DNA from: Pedobacter sp. UBA2067
GTDB lineage: Bacteria; Bacteroidota; Bacteroidia; Sphingobacteriales; Sphingobacteriaceae
Direction: 5' to 3'
Assembly (NCBI GenBank): GCA_002333205.1
Contig: DDAD01000140.1
Coordinates: 88,931-109,468, forward strand
DNA: 20,538 nt
A program made the position numbers and the translations under genes. Under the pieces are notes generated by a model. The model saw only the letters and a list, made by a program, of their open reading frames with translations. It was not told the origin of the DNA and ran no database searches. Shown piece by piece: positions 8,373 to 15,070 of the stretch. The first letter of the stretch is position 1. Each line of letters opens with the position of its first letter.

Positions 8373-8723
8373 GTAATGAATTTCTTTGTTTTTTAAAATT
8401 ATATTGCTGTTGAGCTTACCTGAGGCGGGGGCACGAATAGCTGGCCTAAGTAGCCAGCGGTATGAAATGAGGGCTGATGTATCTAGCTTGATAAGCTTGT
8501 TTACTACACAAAACAAGGTATTTTCACTTGGAATATGCTACACACAATCATATCGAAAATGCACATTATTCCTGTGTAAAAATGCTGTAATGGCCTTCTA
8601 TCCAGCTTAGATGACATAGTCCGAAATGCATTTGTGGAATTTACTCCTTAGATTTACGTTTATTAGTTGATGGCAGCTGAAACGACCATCAGCCAATGTT
8701 AGCACATACACCCTGTTTTATCT
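8373..8723. other. Divergent intergenic region between acyltransferase and GH10 genes
   Basis: No convincing gene is seen in these 351 bases. It must hold the promoters of two divergent genes. Visible elements are a small hairpin (GCTGGC 8440-8445 with GCCAGC 8453-8458), a possible Bacteroidota promoter for the GH10 gene (listed separately), and a 6-bp inverted repeat in the predicted GH10 leader (TGATGG 8668-8673 with CCATCA 8686-8691, 12-base loop). Confidence 0.6.
8632..8662 (+). promoter_or_regulatory. Possible Bacteroidota-type promoter for first GH10 gene
   Basis: TTG at 8632-8634, 20 bases, then TACGTTTA at 8655-8662. This matches the Bacteroidota housekeeping pattern TTG-N19-21-TAnnTTTG in all but the last base. 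It would start transcription near 8668 and give a leader of about 55 bases before ATG 8724. Such short motifs occur by chance in AT-rich DNA. Confidence 0.4.
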
Positions 8724-9794
8724 ATGAAGTATCTTTTTCTAGCCGTAATATTCCTTTTTAATTTAAGCTCCAGCATTGCACAAAATAATCCATACGGAGC
8801 CTCAGATGCTCAAGACCAACCTACATTAAAAGCCATTTTACCATTTCCAATCGGGGTAGCAGTGGGTATCCGACACTTCCGGAATAATCCGGTCTACCGG
8901 AATTTGGTAAAAGAGCAGTTTAACAGTATCACGGCGGAGAATGTCATGAAGTTCAAGGCACTGCACCCTTCAGAACATACCTTCACCTTCAAAAGTGCCG
9001 ATGAGATTGTCGCTTTTGCTCAGGAGAACAACATGCGGGTTCATGGACATACCCTGATCTGGTCTAAGGTAAATCCACCCTGGGTAAAGGAGTTTAAAGG
9101 TGATAAAACCGCCTGGAAAAACCTGCTGAAGAACCACATCCAGACCATCGTAAAGCATTTTAAAGGAAAGGTGAGGTCCTGGGATGTGGTAAATGAGGCG
9201 TATAATGATGGCGGTAAGCTAAAGGAATCCATCTGGCTGGAAAAAATTGGACCTGAATATATCGAACTTGCTTTCCGATATGCACACGAAGCAGATCCGG
9301 ACGCCTTGCTGTTTTACAATGACTATGGGCATGAATACCTTGGCAAACGTATTTACGCCATTATCAATATGGCTAAAGACTTTAAGAAAAGAGGCGTGCC
9401 AATCCACGGACTTGGCATGCAGATGCATATTCCGCTACGGTTGGAAGATACAAAGATCCGGCGCTCCATCGAAATGGCTGCCAGTACAGGCCTGCTGGTT
9501 CATCTTTCCGAAGTGGAGATTTCAGTAAAACATCAAATGCCAAAGGTTTTTAGAATGGATGACCAACTTGCCAGGCAACAGGCAGATAAATACAAGGCCC
9601 TTTTTAAGGCTTATAGCAGCATCCCCAAAAGCCAGCAGTTTGGCATTACAACCTGGAATCTTGGTGATGCCGACTCCTTCAGAAACAGTAAAGGGCCCAA
9701 TCATGATCATCCAATGATGTTCGATCGCCAATACAGGCCTAAACCCGCTTTTAAGGCCGTCATTGAAGCCTGGAAAAGTAACAAGGGCCAATAA
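8724..9794 (+). CDS. Secreted GH10 glycoside hydrolase (endo-1,4-beta-xylanase family)
   Basis: A 356-residue protein with a signal peptide (MKYLFLAVIFLFNLSSSIAQ) and a single GH10 barrel, with no carbohydrate-binding or sorting domain. Landmarks: TAENVMKF (glycone-subsite Glu-Asn and Lys), VHGHTLIW (conserved His and Trp), SWDVVNEA with acid/base Glu158, GLGMQMH (Gln/His near the nucleophile), LSEVEI with nucleophile Glu263, and GITTWNLGDADSF. Catalytic residues are complete, so an active retaining endo-beta-1,4-glycanase is expected in the periplasm or outside the cell. The segment after the conserved Trp reads SKVNPPW instead of the usual HSQxPxW, losing the His and Gln that contact substrate in model xylanases. 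Context is a polysaccharide synthesis locus without xylan-use genes, so self-polymer processing is the favoured role by analogy with PslG and ExoK. It is a paralogue of the GH10 gene at 10195. Confidence 0.88.
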   Translation: MKYLFLAVIFLFNLSSSIAQNNPYGASDAQDQPTLKAILPFPIGVAVGIRHFRNNPVYRNLVKEQFNSITAENVMKFKALHPSEHTFTFKSADEIVAFAQENNMRVHGHTLIWSKVNPPWVKEFKGDKTAWKNLLKNHIQTIVKHFKGKVRSWDVVNEAYNDGGKLKESIWLEKIGPEYIELAFRYAHEADPDALLFYNDYGHEYLGKRIYAIINMAKDFKKRGVPIHGLGMQMHIPLRLEDTKIRRSIEMAASTGLLVHLSEVEISVKHQMPKVFRMDDQLARQQADKYKALFKAYSSIPKSQQFGITTWNLGDADSFRNSKGPNHDHPMMFDRQYRPKPAFKAVIEAWKSNKGQ

Positions 9795-9872
9795 GCAGAC
9801 AATCCCCGGCACGCTACTAGCTGAGCGCAATGTCCTGTATACTAAAATAACCTTCGTTCCCCTTAGGCTACA

Positions 9873-9912
9873 CAGATGGCCTAAAGCCGGTTTCAAAGCC
9901 TTTAGGCCACTG
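9873..9912. repeat. Inverted repeat (bulged hairpin) downstream of first GH10 gene
   Basis: TGGCCTAAAG at 9877-9886 pairs exactly with CTTTAGGCCA at 9900-9909, and CAG 9873-9875 pairs with CTG 9910-9912 across one bulged A. The loop is 13 bases. It is followed by a G run rather than a T run, so it is not a classic terminator; it may stabilise a 3' end or be chance. Confidence 0.4.
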
Positions 9913-9957
9913 TTGGGGGGCTCGCCATTTTACGTCAACCTTATTTTTGTAATAGAA

Positions 9958-10110
9958 ATGCTACAATTTAAACTATTGGTTATCGCATACACAAGGTGTG
10001 GAGTATGTCTACACGAAAAAGAGTGTCCAGAAAAAAGTTCAAAATTGCCTCCATGCCAGAAAAACGCCCCGAAATGCAATTACCCTGCCAATTGTGGCCT
10101 TTTTGGATAA
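9958..10110 (+). CDS. Possible 50-residue cysteine-rich small protein
   Basis: An ATG frame of 50 codons with six cysteines (positions 14, 17, 23, 33, 40 and 46), including a C-x2-C pair, ending at TAA 10108-10110. A perfect TATTTTTG box lies 8 bases before the ATG, which would give a leaderless mRNA. There is no Shine-Dalgarno site, no recognised family and no TTG at the proper distance. The frame remains open upstream into the end of the GH10 gene region, as chance frames do. It may be a zinc-binding small protein or nothing. Confidence 0.15.
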   Translation: MLQFKLLVIAYTRCGVCLHEKECPEKSSKLPPCQKNAPKCNYPANCGLFG

Positions 10111-10135
10111 AGAGCCGAAAATAAATTTAAGTTTT
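10103..10135 (+). promoter_or_regulatory. Possible promoter for second GH10 gene
   Basis: TTG at 10103-10105, 22 bases, then TAAGTTTT at 10128-10135, seven of eight matches to TAnnTTTG if the variable bases are counted. Start of transcription would be near 10141, about 54 bases before ATG 10195. An overlapping TAAATTTA at 10122-10129 has poorer spacing. Confidence 0.25.
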
Positions 10136-10194
10136 TTTAGAGTTGGCATGTTATTGCCTTATACCATACCGAACTAAAAAAAACTTAATAAACA

Positions 10195-11388
10195 ATGCGG
10201 TATAAAACTACATTCCAAAAAGCTCATCTAAAGTTAACCTTACTCTTCTTTACACTTCTGATCACGAACTTGCTGGCCTGTAAATCTTCAATGGAAGAGG
10301 ACCTCCAACCAGTAGACGACCAATCGTCAGAAACTGTCTTAGCTGCCAGAGACCTTGATGAAACTGCGGAAAAAGGTAGCTACCATCTTAAAGGTTATAC
10401 TTTGAAAGATGTCTTTGATTTCCCAATTGGTGCAGCAGTTGTTTACGAACGTCTGAACCAACCACTTTATGCAAACACCCTTAAGAGAGAATTCTCCAGA
10501 TTAAGTTCTGAAAGTAACTTCAAATGGAAATACCTGCAACCAGAAGAAGGTAAATACGACTGGGAAAAAGCAGATGGTATTGTTGAGTTCGCTCAAAAGA
10601 ACAACATGAAAATACACGGGCATACATTACTTTGGGCTAATGACGGTACCTATCCAGAATGGGTTCGTAACAAAAAAGGCGGTCCTGAAGTGTTCGACAA
10701 GCTTATGAAAGACCATATCACCACTGTACTTAGACACTTCAGAGGTAAAATCCAGTCCTGGGATGTAATCAATGAAAGCTTAACTCCAGGTGGAAGATAT
10801 GTAGATAACATCTTTTTAAGAAAACTAGGTCCCGACTATATCCTTAAAGCTTTCAAATATGCCCGTGAAGCAGATCCTAGCGTTAAACTATTCATCAACG
10901 ACTTTAGCTTAGAGTTTGCAGGTAAAAAATTGAAGAGATACCTGGCAATGACTGACGAGCTGCGTGAAAGAGGTGTAAAAGTTGACGGAATTGCATTCCA
11001 AATGCACACGGTGCTAAGAATCACCATGCCATCGGTACAGCAAAGCTTTAAAATGGTTGCAGATAAAGGCCTCTTGGTTTACCTTTCAGAGTTCGATGTA
11101 GCTTTGAGACACAATATGCCAAAAACGTTCCCGCTTACAGACCTTCTGGCAAGGCAACAAGGCCAGAAATATAAAGAGATTGTGTCTGCTTACCTTGATA
11201 ATGTTCCGAAGAGACAACAATGGGGTATTACCACCTGGGGTGTTGGAGATAAAGATTCTTACTTCAATAAGGGTTTTAAAAACTTCGACCGTGATCACCC
11301 GCTGCTTTTCAATACAGAGTACAAAGCAAAATGGGCCTACCGAGGTTTCATTGAAGCTGGTCTGGGAAGAAATAATAAGTTATTCTAA
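10195..11388 (+). CDS. GH10 family glycoside hydrolase lipoprotein
   Basis: A 397-residue protein with a lipoprotein signal: hydrophobic stretch, then lipobox LLAC with Cys29 as the lipidated residue. About 50 residues of acidic linker follow (SSMEEDLQPVDD), which could favour surface display in Bacteroidota. The GH10 barrel follows with acid/base Glu194 in SWDVINES, GIAFQMH, nucleophile Glu299 in YLSEFDV and GITTWGVGDKDSY, so it should be catalytically active. Differences from model xylanases are in the glycone subsites: SSESNFKW replaces T-x-E-N-x-x-K-W (Asn to Ser), and WANDGTYPEW has lost the HSQ motif and gained two residues. These suggest a backbone other than plain xylan. It is clearly related to the GH10 gene upstream (shared LARQQ, DHP and MPK segments). 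Codon use is biased to GGT and AGA, unlike neighbouring genes. Two terminators follow, so it looks monocistronic. Confidence 0.87.
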   Translation: MRYKTTFQKAHLKLTLLFFTLLITNLLACKSSMEEDLQPVDDQSSETVLAARDLDETAEKGSYHLKGYTLKDVFDFPIGAAVVYERLNQPLYANTLKREFSRLSSESNFKWKYLQPEEGKYDWEKADGIVEFAQKNNMKIHGHTLLWANDGTYPEWVRNKKGGPEVFDKLMKDHITTVLRHFRGKIQSWDVINESLTPGGRYVDNIFLRKLGPDYILKAFKYAREADPSVKLFINDFSLEFAGKKLKRYLAMTDELRERGVKVDGIAFQMHTVLRITMPSVQQSFKMVADKGLLVYLSEFDVALRHNMPKTFPLTDLLARQQGQKYKEIVSAYLDNVPKRQQWGITTWGVGDKDSYFNKGFKNFDRDHPLLFNTEYKAKWAYRGFIEAGLGRNNKLF

Positions 11389-11412
11389 AATAATACAAAA
11401 GTCTTTAAACAT

Positions 11413-11446
11413 AAAAAGCTGCCCTGATCCAGGGCAGCTTTTTTTT
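11413..11446 (+). terminator. Intrinsic terminator after second GH10 gene
   Basis: AGCTGCCCTG (11417-11426) pairs with CAGGGCAGCT (11430-11439) around loop ATC. Flanking A and T runs extend the stem, and eight T's end the element. It begins 25 bases after the GH10 stop. Confidence 0.93.
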
Positions 11447-11476
11447 GATTATACTCCCAAATCAACCTGAATAAGC

Positions 11477-11502
11477 AAGCCTGCAAAACCAATTGCAGGC
11501 TT
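11477..11502 (+). terminator. Second terminator-like hairpin
   Basis: AAGCCTGCAA (11477-11486) pairs exactly with TTGCAGGCTT (11493-11502), with a 6-base loop, then TCGTGTTT. The T-tract is interrupted, so it is probably a weaker backup to the terminator 30 bases upstream. Confidence 0.6.
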
Positions 11503-11650
11503 TCGTGTTTATAAATACAGTTTACCTCCCGATTTATTCGGTTTTCCGTCCCAAATACGGAGTACAGATGGTATAATTACTTCCCGCTTTTTGCGGCTTT
11601 CTCACTTTTTACCCAAAATTTCCTAAATCATTAGGCATTCTTTCGCGGTA

Positions 11651-11682
11651 TTGGGTTTTGGTTTAACTATTGCAGATGTTTG
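11651..11682 (+). promoter_or_regulatory. Possible promoter of the CMP-sugar/flippase operon
   Basis: TTG at 11651-11653, 21 bases, then GATGTTTG at 11675-11682, matching TAnnTTTG in all fixed positions but the first. The predicted leader would be about 48 bases. It is the best-placed candidate between the terminators and ATG 11736. Confidence 0.3.
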
Positions 11683-11735
11683 GCAACGTTGGCGCTCGCA
11701 ATAACGGATTATTACACCTTTAACAGAATTTTTAT

Positions 11736-12710
11736 ATGTCTTCTTTAAAATGTAGTATTATCGTCCGGTCCTTCAATGAAGAAAAACATATCGGAAGGTT
11801 GCTAAAAGGCATTTCACAACAAAGTATTTACGATACGACGGAAGTCATATTGGTCGACTCCGGTTCTACGGACCGAACTGTTGAAATTGCCCGTTCTTAT
11901 GGCGTAAAGATCGTTAATATTCGCCCGGAAGACTTTTCCTTCGGAAGAGCCCTCAACATGGGCTGTGCGGTTGCCAATGGCGACTACCTGCTTTTTGCCA
12001 GTGCACACGTTTATCCATTATATACAGACTGGCTGGAGAAAATGATTGCACCATTTTCAAATGAAAAGGTGGCATTGGTTTATGGCCGTCAGGTTGGTAA
12101 CGAGATTACCAAGTATTCCGAGCACCAGCTTTTCCGGAAATGGTTCCCTGCGGTTTCCAATTACGAACAACGCATTCCTTTCTGCAACAACGCGAACGCC
12201 GTGGTGCGCCGCGAATTATGGGCAGATCAGCAATATGATGAAGCGCTAACCGGCCTGGAAGATCTGGACTGGGCAACAAAAATTCAGGCTAAAGGTTATG
12301 TGATCGCTTATGAAGCGTTCGCGCCAATCGTACACGTACACGAAGAAACCCCTTCCAGAATTAAAAACCGTTATCGCAGAGAGGCTATTGCGCTAAAAAA
12401 TATCTACCCGGATGAGAAGTTTTCTTTCTGGAGCTTCATCCGCCTTACCAATTCCAACATCTGGTCGGATGCAGTTCACGCCATCCATGAGGGTAAGTTC
12501 CTCAACGAATTTCCTTCCATCATCATGTTCCGTACCCTGCAGTTCTGGGGCACCTACCTGGGCTATAACCGCGACAGCAAACCGGATGAGACGCTGCGCA
12601 TGCGCATGTACTACCCGAATGCCTTCCGTAAAATGCTCTTCCGTAAAAAACACGAAGAACCGGAGTACGGCTTTGGGAAGAAAATCAACTACGCAGAATT
12701 AGAATACTAA
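11736..12710 (+). CDS. GT2 glycosyltransferase (rhamnosyltransferase-like)
   Basis: A 324-residue GT-A enzyme. The nucleotide-binding strand carries VDSGSTDRT (DSGSTD at 41-46). The position normally holding DxD reads FASAHVYP (Ser89-Ala90-His91), as in a subgroup of rhamnosyltransferase-like GT2 enzymes where SAH replaces the aspartates. The ED-x-DW motif carrying the catalytic base is at 175-179 (EDLDW). The C-terminal part is amphipathic with RYRREA, without clear membrane helices. It should be an inverting transferase building the repeat unit at the inner face of the membrane. First gene of the operon, with a long untranslated region before it and 7 bases to the cytidylyltransferase gene. 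Donor sugar not determinable. Confidence 0.87.
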   Translation: MSSLKCSIIVRSFNEEKHIGRLLKGISQQSIYDTTEVILVDSGSTDRTVEIARSYGVKIVNIRPEDFSFGRALNMGCAVANGDYLLFASAHVYPLYTDWLEKMIAPFSNEKVALVYGRQVGNEITKYSEHQLFRKWFPAVSNYEQRIPFCNNANAVVRRELWADQQYDEALTGLEDLDWATKIQAKGYVIAYEAFAPIVHVHEETPSRIKNRYRREAIALKNIYPDEKFSFWSFIRLTNSNIWSDAVHAIHEGKFLNEFPSIIMFRTLQFWGTYLGYNRDSKPDETLRMRMYYPNAFRKMLFRKKHEEPEYGFGKKINYAELEY

Positions 12711-12717
12711 ACCATAT

Positions 12718-13395
12718 ATGTCCATAAACAAGCTAACCGCCATTGTACCAATGCGCCATTCCAGCGAGCGCGTACCCGGAAAAAACTACAGGGATTTTGC
12801 TGGAAAACCACTCTTCCACTACGTTGTGCAAACCTTGCTGGATTGCAAGCAGATCGATCAGGTTGTTATTGATACCGACAGTGAAATCGTGATGGAGCAA
12901 TGTGCCCAGCACTTTCCAACTGTACTGGTACTGGAAAGACCTGAACACCTGAAAGATGGTGCCATTCCCATGAACGATGTACTGCTGAACACCATTAACC
13001 AGGTGCCTTCGGAATTTTACCTGCAGACCCACAGTACCAACCCGATCCTTACGGCAGCTACTTTAAGCGCCGGTATCGACACGTTCTTCAAGAGCTATCC
13101 AATGTACGATTCCCTGTTTTCCGTAACCAGAAAACATGTACGCTTCTGGGATAGCCTGGCGCGTCCAATTAACCACAATGCCAACATCCTTTTAAGAACA
13201 CAGGACCTTCCCCCAATTTTCGAGGAAAACTCCTGCTTTTACCTGTTCACCAAATCGATCCTGGAAACCAAACACAACCGTATCGGCAACAGACCTTTCC
13301 TATACGAAATCCCTGAGGCAGAAGCACAGGATATCGATGTGGAACTCAACTTTGTTATGGCCGAACTACTTTATAAAAATCTGAACAACATATGA
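12718..13395 (+). CDS. NeuA-like CMP-sugar synthetase (acylneuraminate cytidylyltransferase family)
   Basis: A 225-residue protein with the CTP-binding loop MRHSSERVPGKN (Arg13, Ser16, Arg18, Lys22, Asn23), followed by GKPLFHY. These match the R-x-x-S-x-R-x-x-x-KN and GKPL signatures of CMP-NeuAc/CMP-Kdo-type synthetases. VVIDTDSE is the usual (S/D)TD segment, and RPEHLKDGAIPMNDVL resembles the RP-x-x-L-x-x-D...DVL stretch. The usual LQPTSPLR segment is replaced by LQTHSTNPIL, so sugar recognition probably differs from sialate. It would activate an acidic sugar or other hydroxy acid as a CMP derivative. No NeuB/KdsA-type synthase lies in the window, so the substrate is unknown. The gene overlaps the next at ATGA (13392-13395), indicating coupling. 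Confidence 0.85.
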   Translation: MSINKLTAIVPMRHSSERVPGKNYRDFAGKPLFHYVVQTLLDCKQIDQVVIDTDSEIVMEQCAQHFPTVLVLERPEHLKDGAIPMNDVLLNTINQVPSEFYLQTHSTNPILTAATLSAGIDTFFKSYPMYDSLFSVTRKHVRFWDSLARPINHNANILLRTQDLPPIFEENSCFYLFTKSILETKHNRIGNRPFLYEIPEAEAQDIDVELNFVMAELLYKNLNNI

Positions 13396-14333
13396 AAGTC
13401 TTAGTGACCTGTCCCCCGATGCTGAAAGCCATCGATGAGCTTCGGTATCTTTTTGAAGAAAAAGGAATTGAATTGATTACCCCAAATGTTGTTCAGGTAC
13501 TTACTGAAGAAGAACTTATCGAAATCCTGCCCGGCGTAGATGCCTGGATCATCGGTGATGATCCGGCTACAGAACGCGTTTTCACTGCCGGCAAAAACGG
13601 CAAACTCAGAGCTGCAGTAAAATGGGGCGTAGGGGTGGATAATGTGGATTTCGCTGCTTGTGAAAAGCTGGGTATCCCCATCCAGAATACACCCAGAATG
13701 TTCGGTAATGAGGTGGCAGATATGGCCATGGCTTATTTTACCGGATTGGCACGCGACAGCTACCGCGTAGACCGCGAAGTGCGTCAAGGCAACTGGATCA
13801 AACCTCCGGGCATGTCTACCACAGAAAAAACCGTTGCGCTAATCGGCCTTGGTGATATCGGTCTTGCAACCGCACGCCGACTGAAAGGCTTCGATGTGAA
13901 AATCAATGCATACGATCCTTTTACCTCGCTGAACGCGGAAAATGCAGGCGTAGACCAGATCCTGGAATTCCCTGAAGGATTAGGAGAGGCAGATTTCGTC
14001 ATCATCACCTGCGCATTAACCCCTTCAAGCCACCACCTGATCAATGAAAAAAGCATTGAGCTGATGAAAGATGGCGTAAAGGTCATCAACGTTTCCAGAG
14101 GTGGCTTAATTGATGAGCCTGCACTTATTGCCGCCCTGAAATCAGGCAAAGTGAGTGCCGCCGGACTGGATGTGTTTGAAGTAGAGCCACTGCCGCAAAA
14201 TAGTGAACTGCGCCAGTTCGAGCAATGTATTTTCGGAACACACAACGGTTCCAATACCAAAGAAGCTGTAATCAGAGCAAGTCACCGGGCAATCGACATT
14301 TTGTTTGGATTTTTAGGTCTTAAAGAAGTATGA
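13392..14333 (+). CDS. D-2-hydroxyacid dehydrogenase (phosphoglycerate dehydrogenase-like)
   Basis: A 313-residue NAD-dependent enzyme, close to the length of short SerA-type or glyoxylate/hydroxypyruvate reductases and without a regulatory ACT domain. NAD-binding motif GLGDIG at 152-157, then YDPF. Catalytic Arg236 in NVSRGGLIDE, Glu265 in DVFEVEP and His284 in FGTHNGSNT. WGVGVDNVD is the substrate/cofactor loop. It reduces a 2-oxo acid or oxidises a 2-hydroxy acid; the true substrate is unknown. Overlaps by ATGA on both sides place it between a CMP-sugar synthetase and an SDR, so it most likely modifies the precursor of the CMP-activated compound rather than making serine. GTHNG in place of the usual TPHIGG is slightly unusual. 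Confidence 0.88.
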   Translation: MKVLVTCPPMLKAIDELRYLFEEKGIELITPNVVQVLTEEELIEILPGVDAWIIGDDPATERVFTAGKNGKLRAAVKWGVGVDNVDFAACEKLGIPIQNTPRMFGNEVADMAMAYFTGLARDSYRVDREVRQGNWIKPPGMSTTEKTVALIGLGDIGLATARRLKGFDVKINAYDPFTSLNAENAGVDQILEFPEGLGEADFVIITCALTPSSHHLINEKSIELMKDGVKVINVSRGGLIDEPALIAALKSGKVSAAGLDVFEVEPLPQNSELRQFEQCIFGTHNGSNTKEAVIRASHRAIDILFGFLGLKEV

Positions 14334-15070
14334 GTAACAAGAAAACCGTAGTAATAACAGGTGTATTGGGTGGCATCGGAAAACAACTCGCCCAAACCTT
14401 TCAAGAAAACGACTACAATGTAATTGGCCTTGATATCCGTGATGCAGATGCACCATGCTGTGCCAAGTTTTTTAAATTCGACCTGCACCGTTATTGCCAG
14501 GACGATGCTTACAAGCAGGAAATGGAAGCGATCTTCGATCGTGAGATCCCGGAACTGTTCTTGTTGATCAACAATGCTGCGGTACAGATCCTGAGCAGTG
14601 TTTCCGACATCAAACTTGCAGACTGGAATCAGACCCTGAATGTAAACCTGACCGGACCTTTATTGTTGAGCCAGTTCTTTTTGTCCAGGCTAACCAAATC
14701 CATGGGTTCCATCATCAATATCGCGAGTATCCACCACCAGCTTACCAAACGTCAGTTTGTGGCTTATGCAAGCTCCAAGAGCGCACTTATTGGCTTAACC
14801 AAAGCCATGTCGGTAGATCTTAGAGGCCAGGTGCGTGTAAACTCCATCAGCCCTGCTGCAATTGATACGCAAATGCTGCGCGATGGCTTTGGAAATGACG
14901 AATCGAAAGTGCAAATGCTTAATGAATTGCACCCGAGCCAGCGTATCGGTAAACCACAGGAAGTATCTCAGCTGGCCTTGCTGCTTGCAGAAGATAAACT
15001 TGGGTTTATCAATGGTGCCAACCTGAATATCGATGGTGGTATCAGTAATGTTTTGAAAGATCTCGACTAA
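14330..15070 (+). CDS. SDR family oxidoreductase
   Basis: A 246-residue classical short-chain dehydrogenase. Cofactor motif TGVLGGIG at 10-17, NNAA at 81-84, active-site Asn106 in NVN, Ser133, Tyr146 and Lys150 (YASSK), and the C-terminal INGANLNIDGG typical of FabG-like members. LDIRD after the second strand has the acidic residue typical of NAD preference. It overlaps the dehydrogenase gene by ATGA and ends in TAATG shared with the flippase start. In legionaminic acid loci an SDR (PtmA) sits beside a CMP-sugar synthetase (PtmB); this gene may play a comparable redox step on the precursor. A sugar dehydrogenase or reductase role is inferred from context only. Confidence 0.88.
   Translation: MSNKKTVVITGVLGGIGKQLAQTFQENDYNVIGLDIRDADAPCCAKFFKFDLHRYCQDDAYKQEMEAIFDREIPELFLLINNAAVQILSSVSDIKLADWNQTLNVNLTGPLLLSQFFLSRLTKSMGSIINIASIHHQLTKRQFVAYASSKSALIGLTKAMSVDLRGQVRVNSISPAAIDTQMLRDGFGNDESKVQMLNELHPSQRIGKPQEVSQLALLLAEDKLGFINGANLNIDGGISNVLKDLD

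Larger units (their letters stand above)
9795..10194. other. 400-base intergenic region between the two GH10 genes
   Basis: No well-supported gene. It contains an imperfect hairpin at 9873-9912, a perfect TAnnTTTG-type box at 9942-9949 without a well-placed TTG, a 50-codon cysteine-rich open frame at 9958-10110 and a possible promoter close to the second GH10 gene. There is no clear intrinsic terminator after the first GH10 gene, so read-through into the second is possible. Confidence 0.5.
11389..11735. other. Intergenic region with tandem terminators and upstream region of the CMP-sugar operon
   Basis: These 347 bases hold two terminator-like hairpins in the first 115 bases and a possible promoter near 11651-11682. 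Nothing gene-like is seen between. The region separates the GH10 unit from the seven-gene operon starting at 11736. Confidence 0.65.

Noticed and set aside
8373..8516. N-terminal extension of the acyltransferase
   Set aside because: The extra 48 residues are not hydrophobic, do not fit the family and contain an intergenic-looking stretch; ATG 8372 places the LRG...GH motif at the normal distance.
8386..8610. 74-codon + strand frame in the divergent intergenic region
   Set aside because: No recognisable motif, no start signal, and composition of non-coding DNA; it occupies a region needed for promoters.
8724..11388. Xylan utilisation locus
   Set aside because: No SusC/SusD, transporter, accessory hydrolase or regulator is visible; the neighbours are all polysaccharide synthesis genes.
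12718..14333. Phosphonate biosynthesis (NeuA-like transferase plus dehydrogenase, as in some phosphonate clusters)
   Set aside because: No PEP mutase or phosphonopyruvate decarboxylase is visible, so there is nothing to support a C-P bond pathway.
13392..14333. Serine biosynthesis SerA
   Set aside because: Position with ATGA overlaps inside a sugar operon and absence of an ACT domain make a dedicated serine role unlikely.
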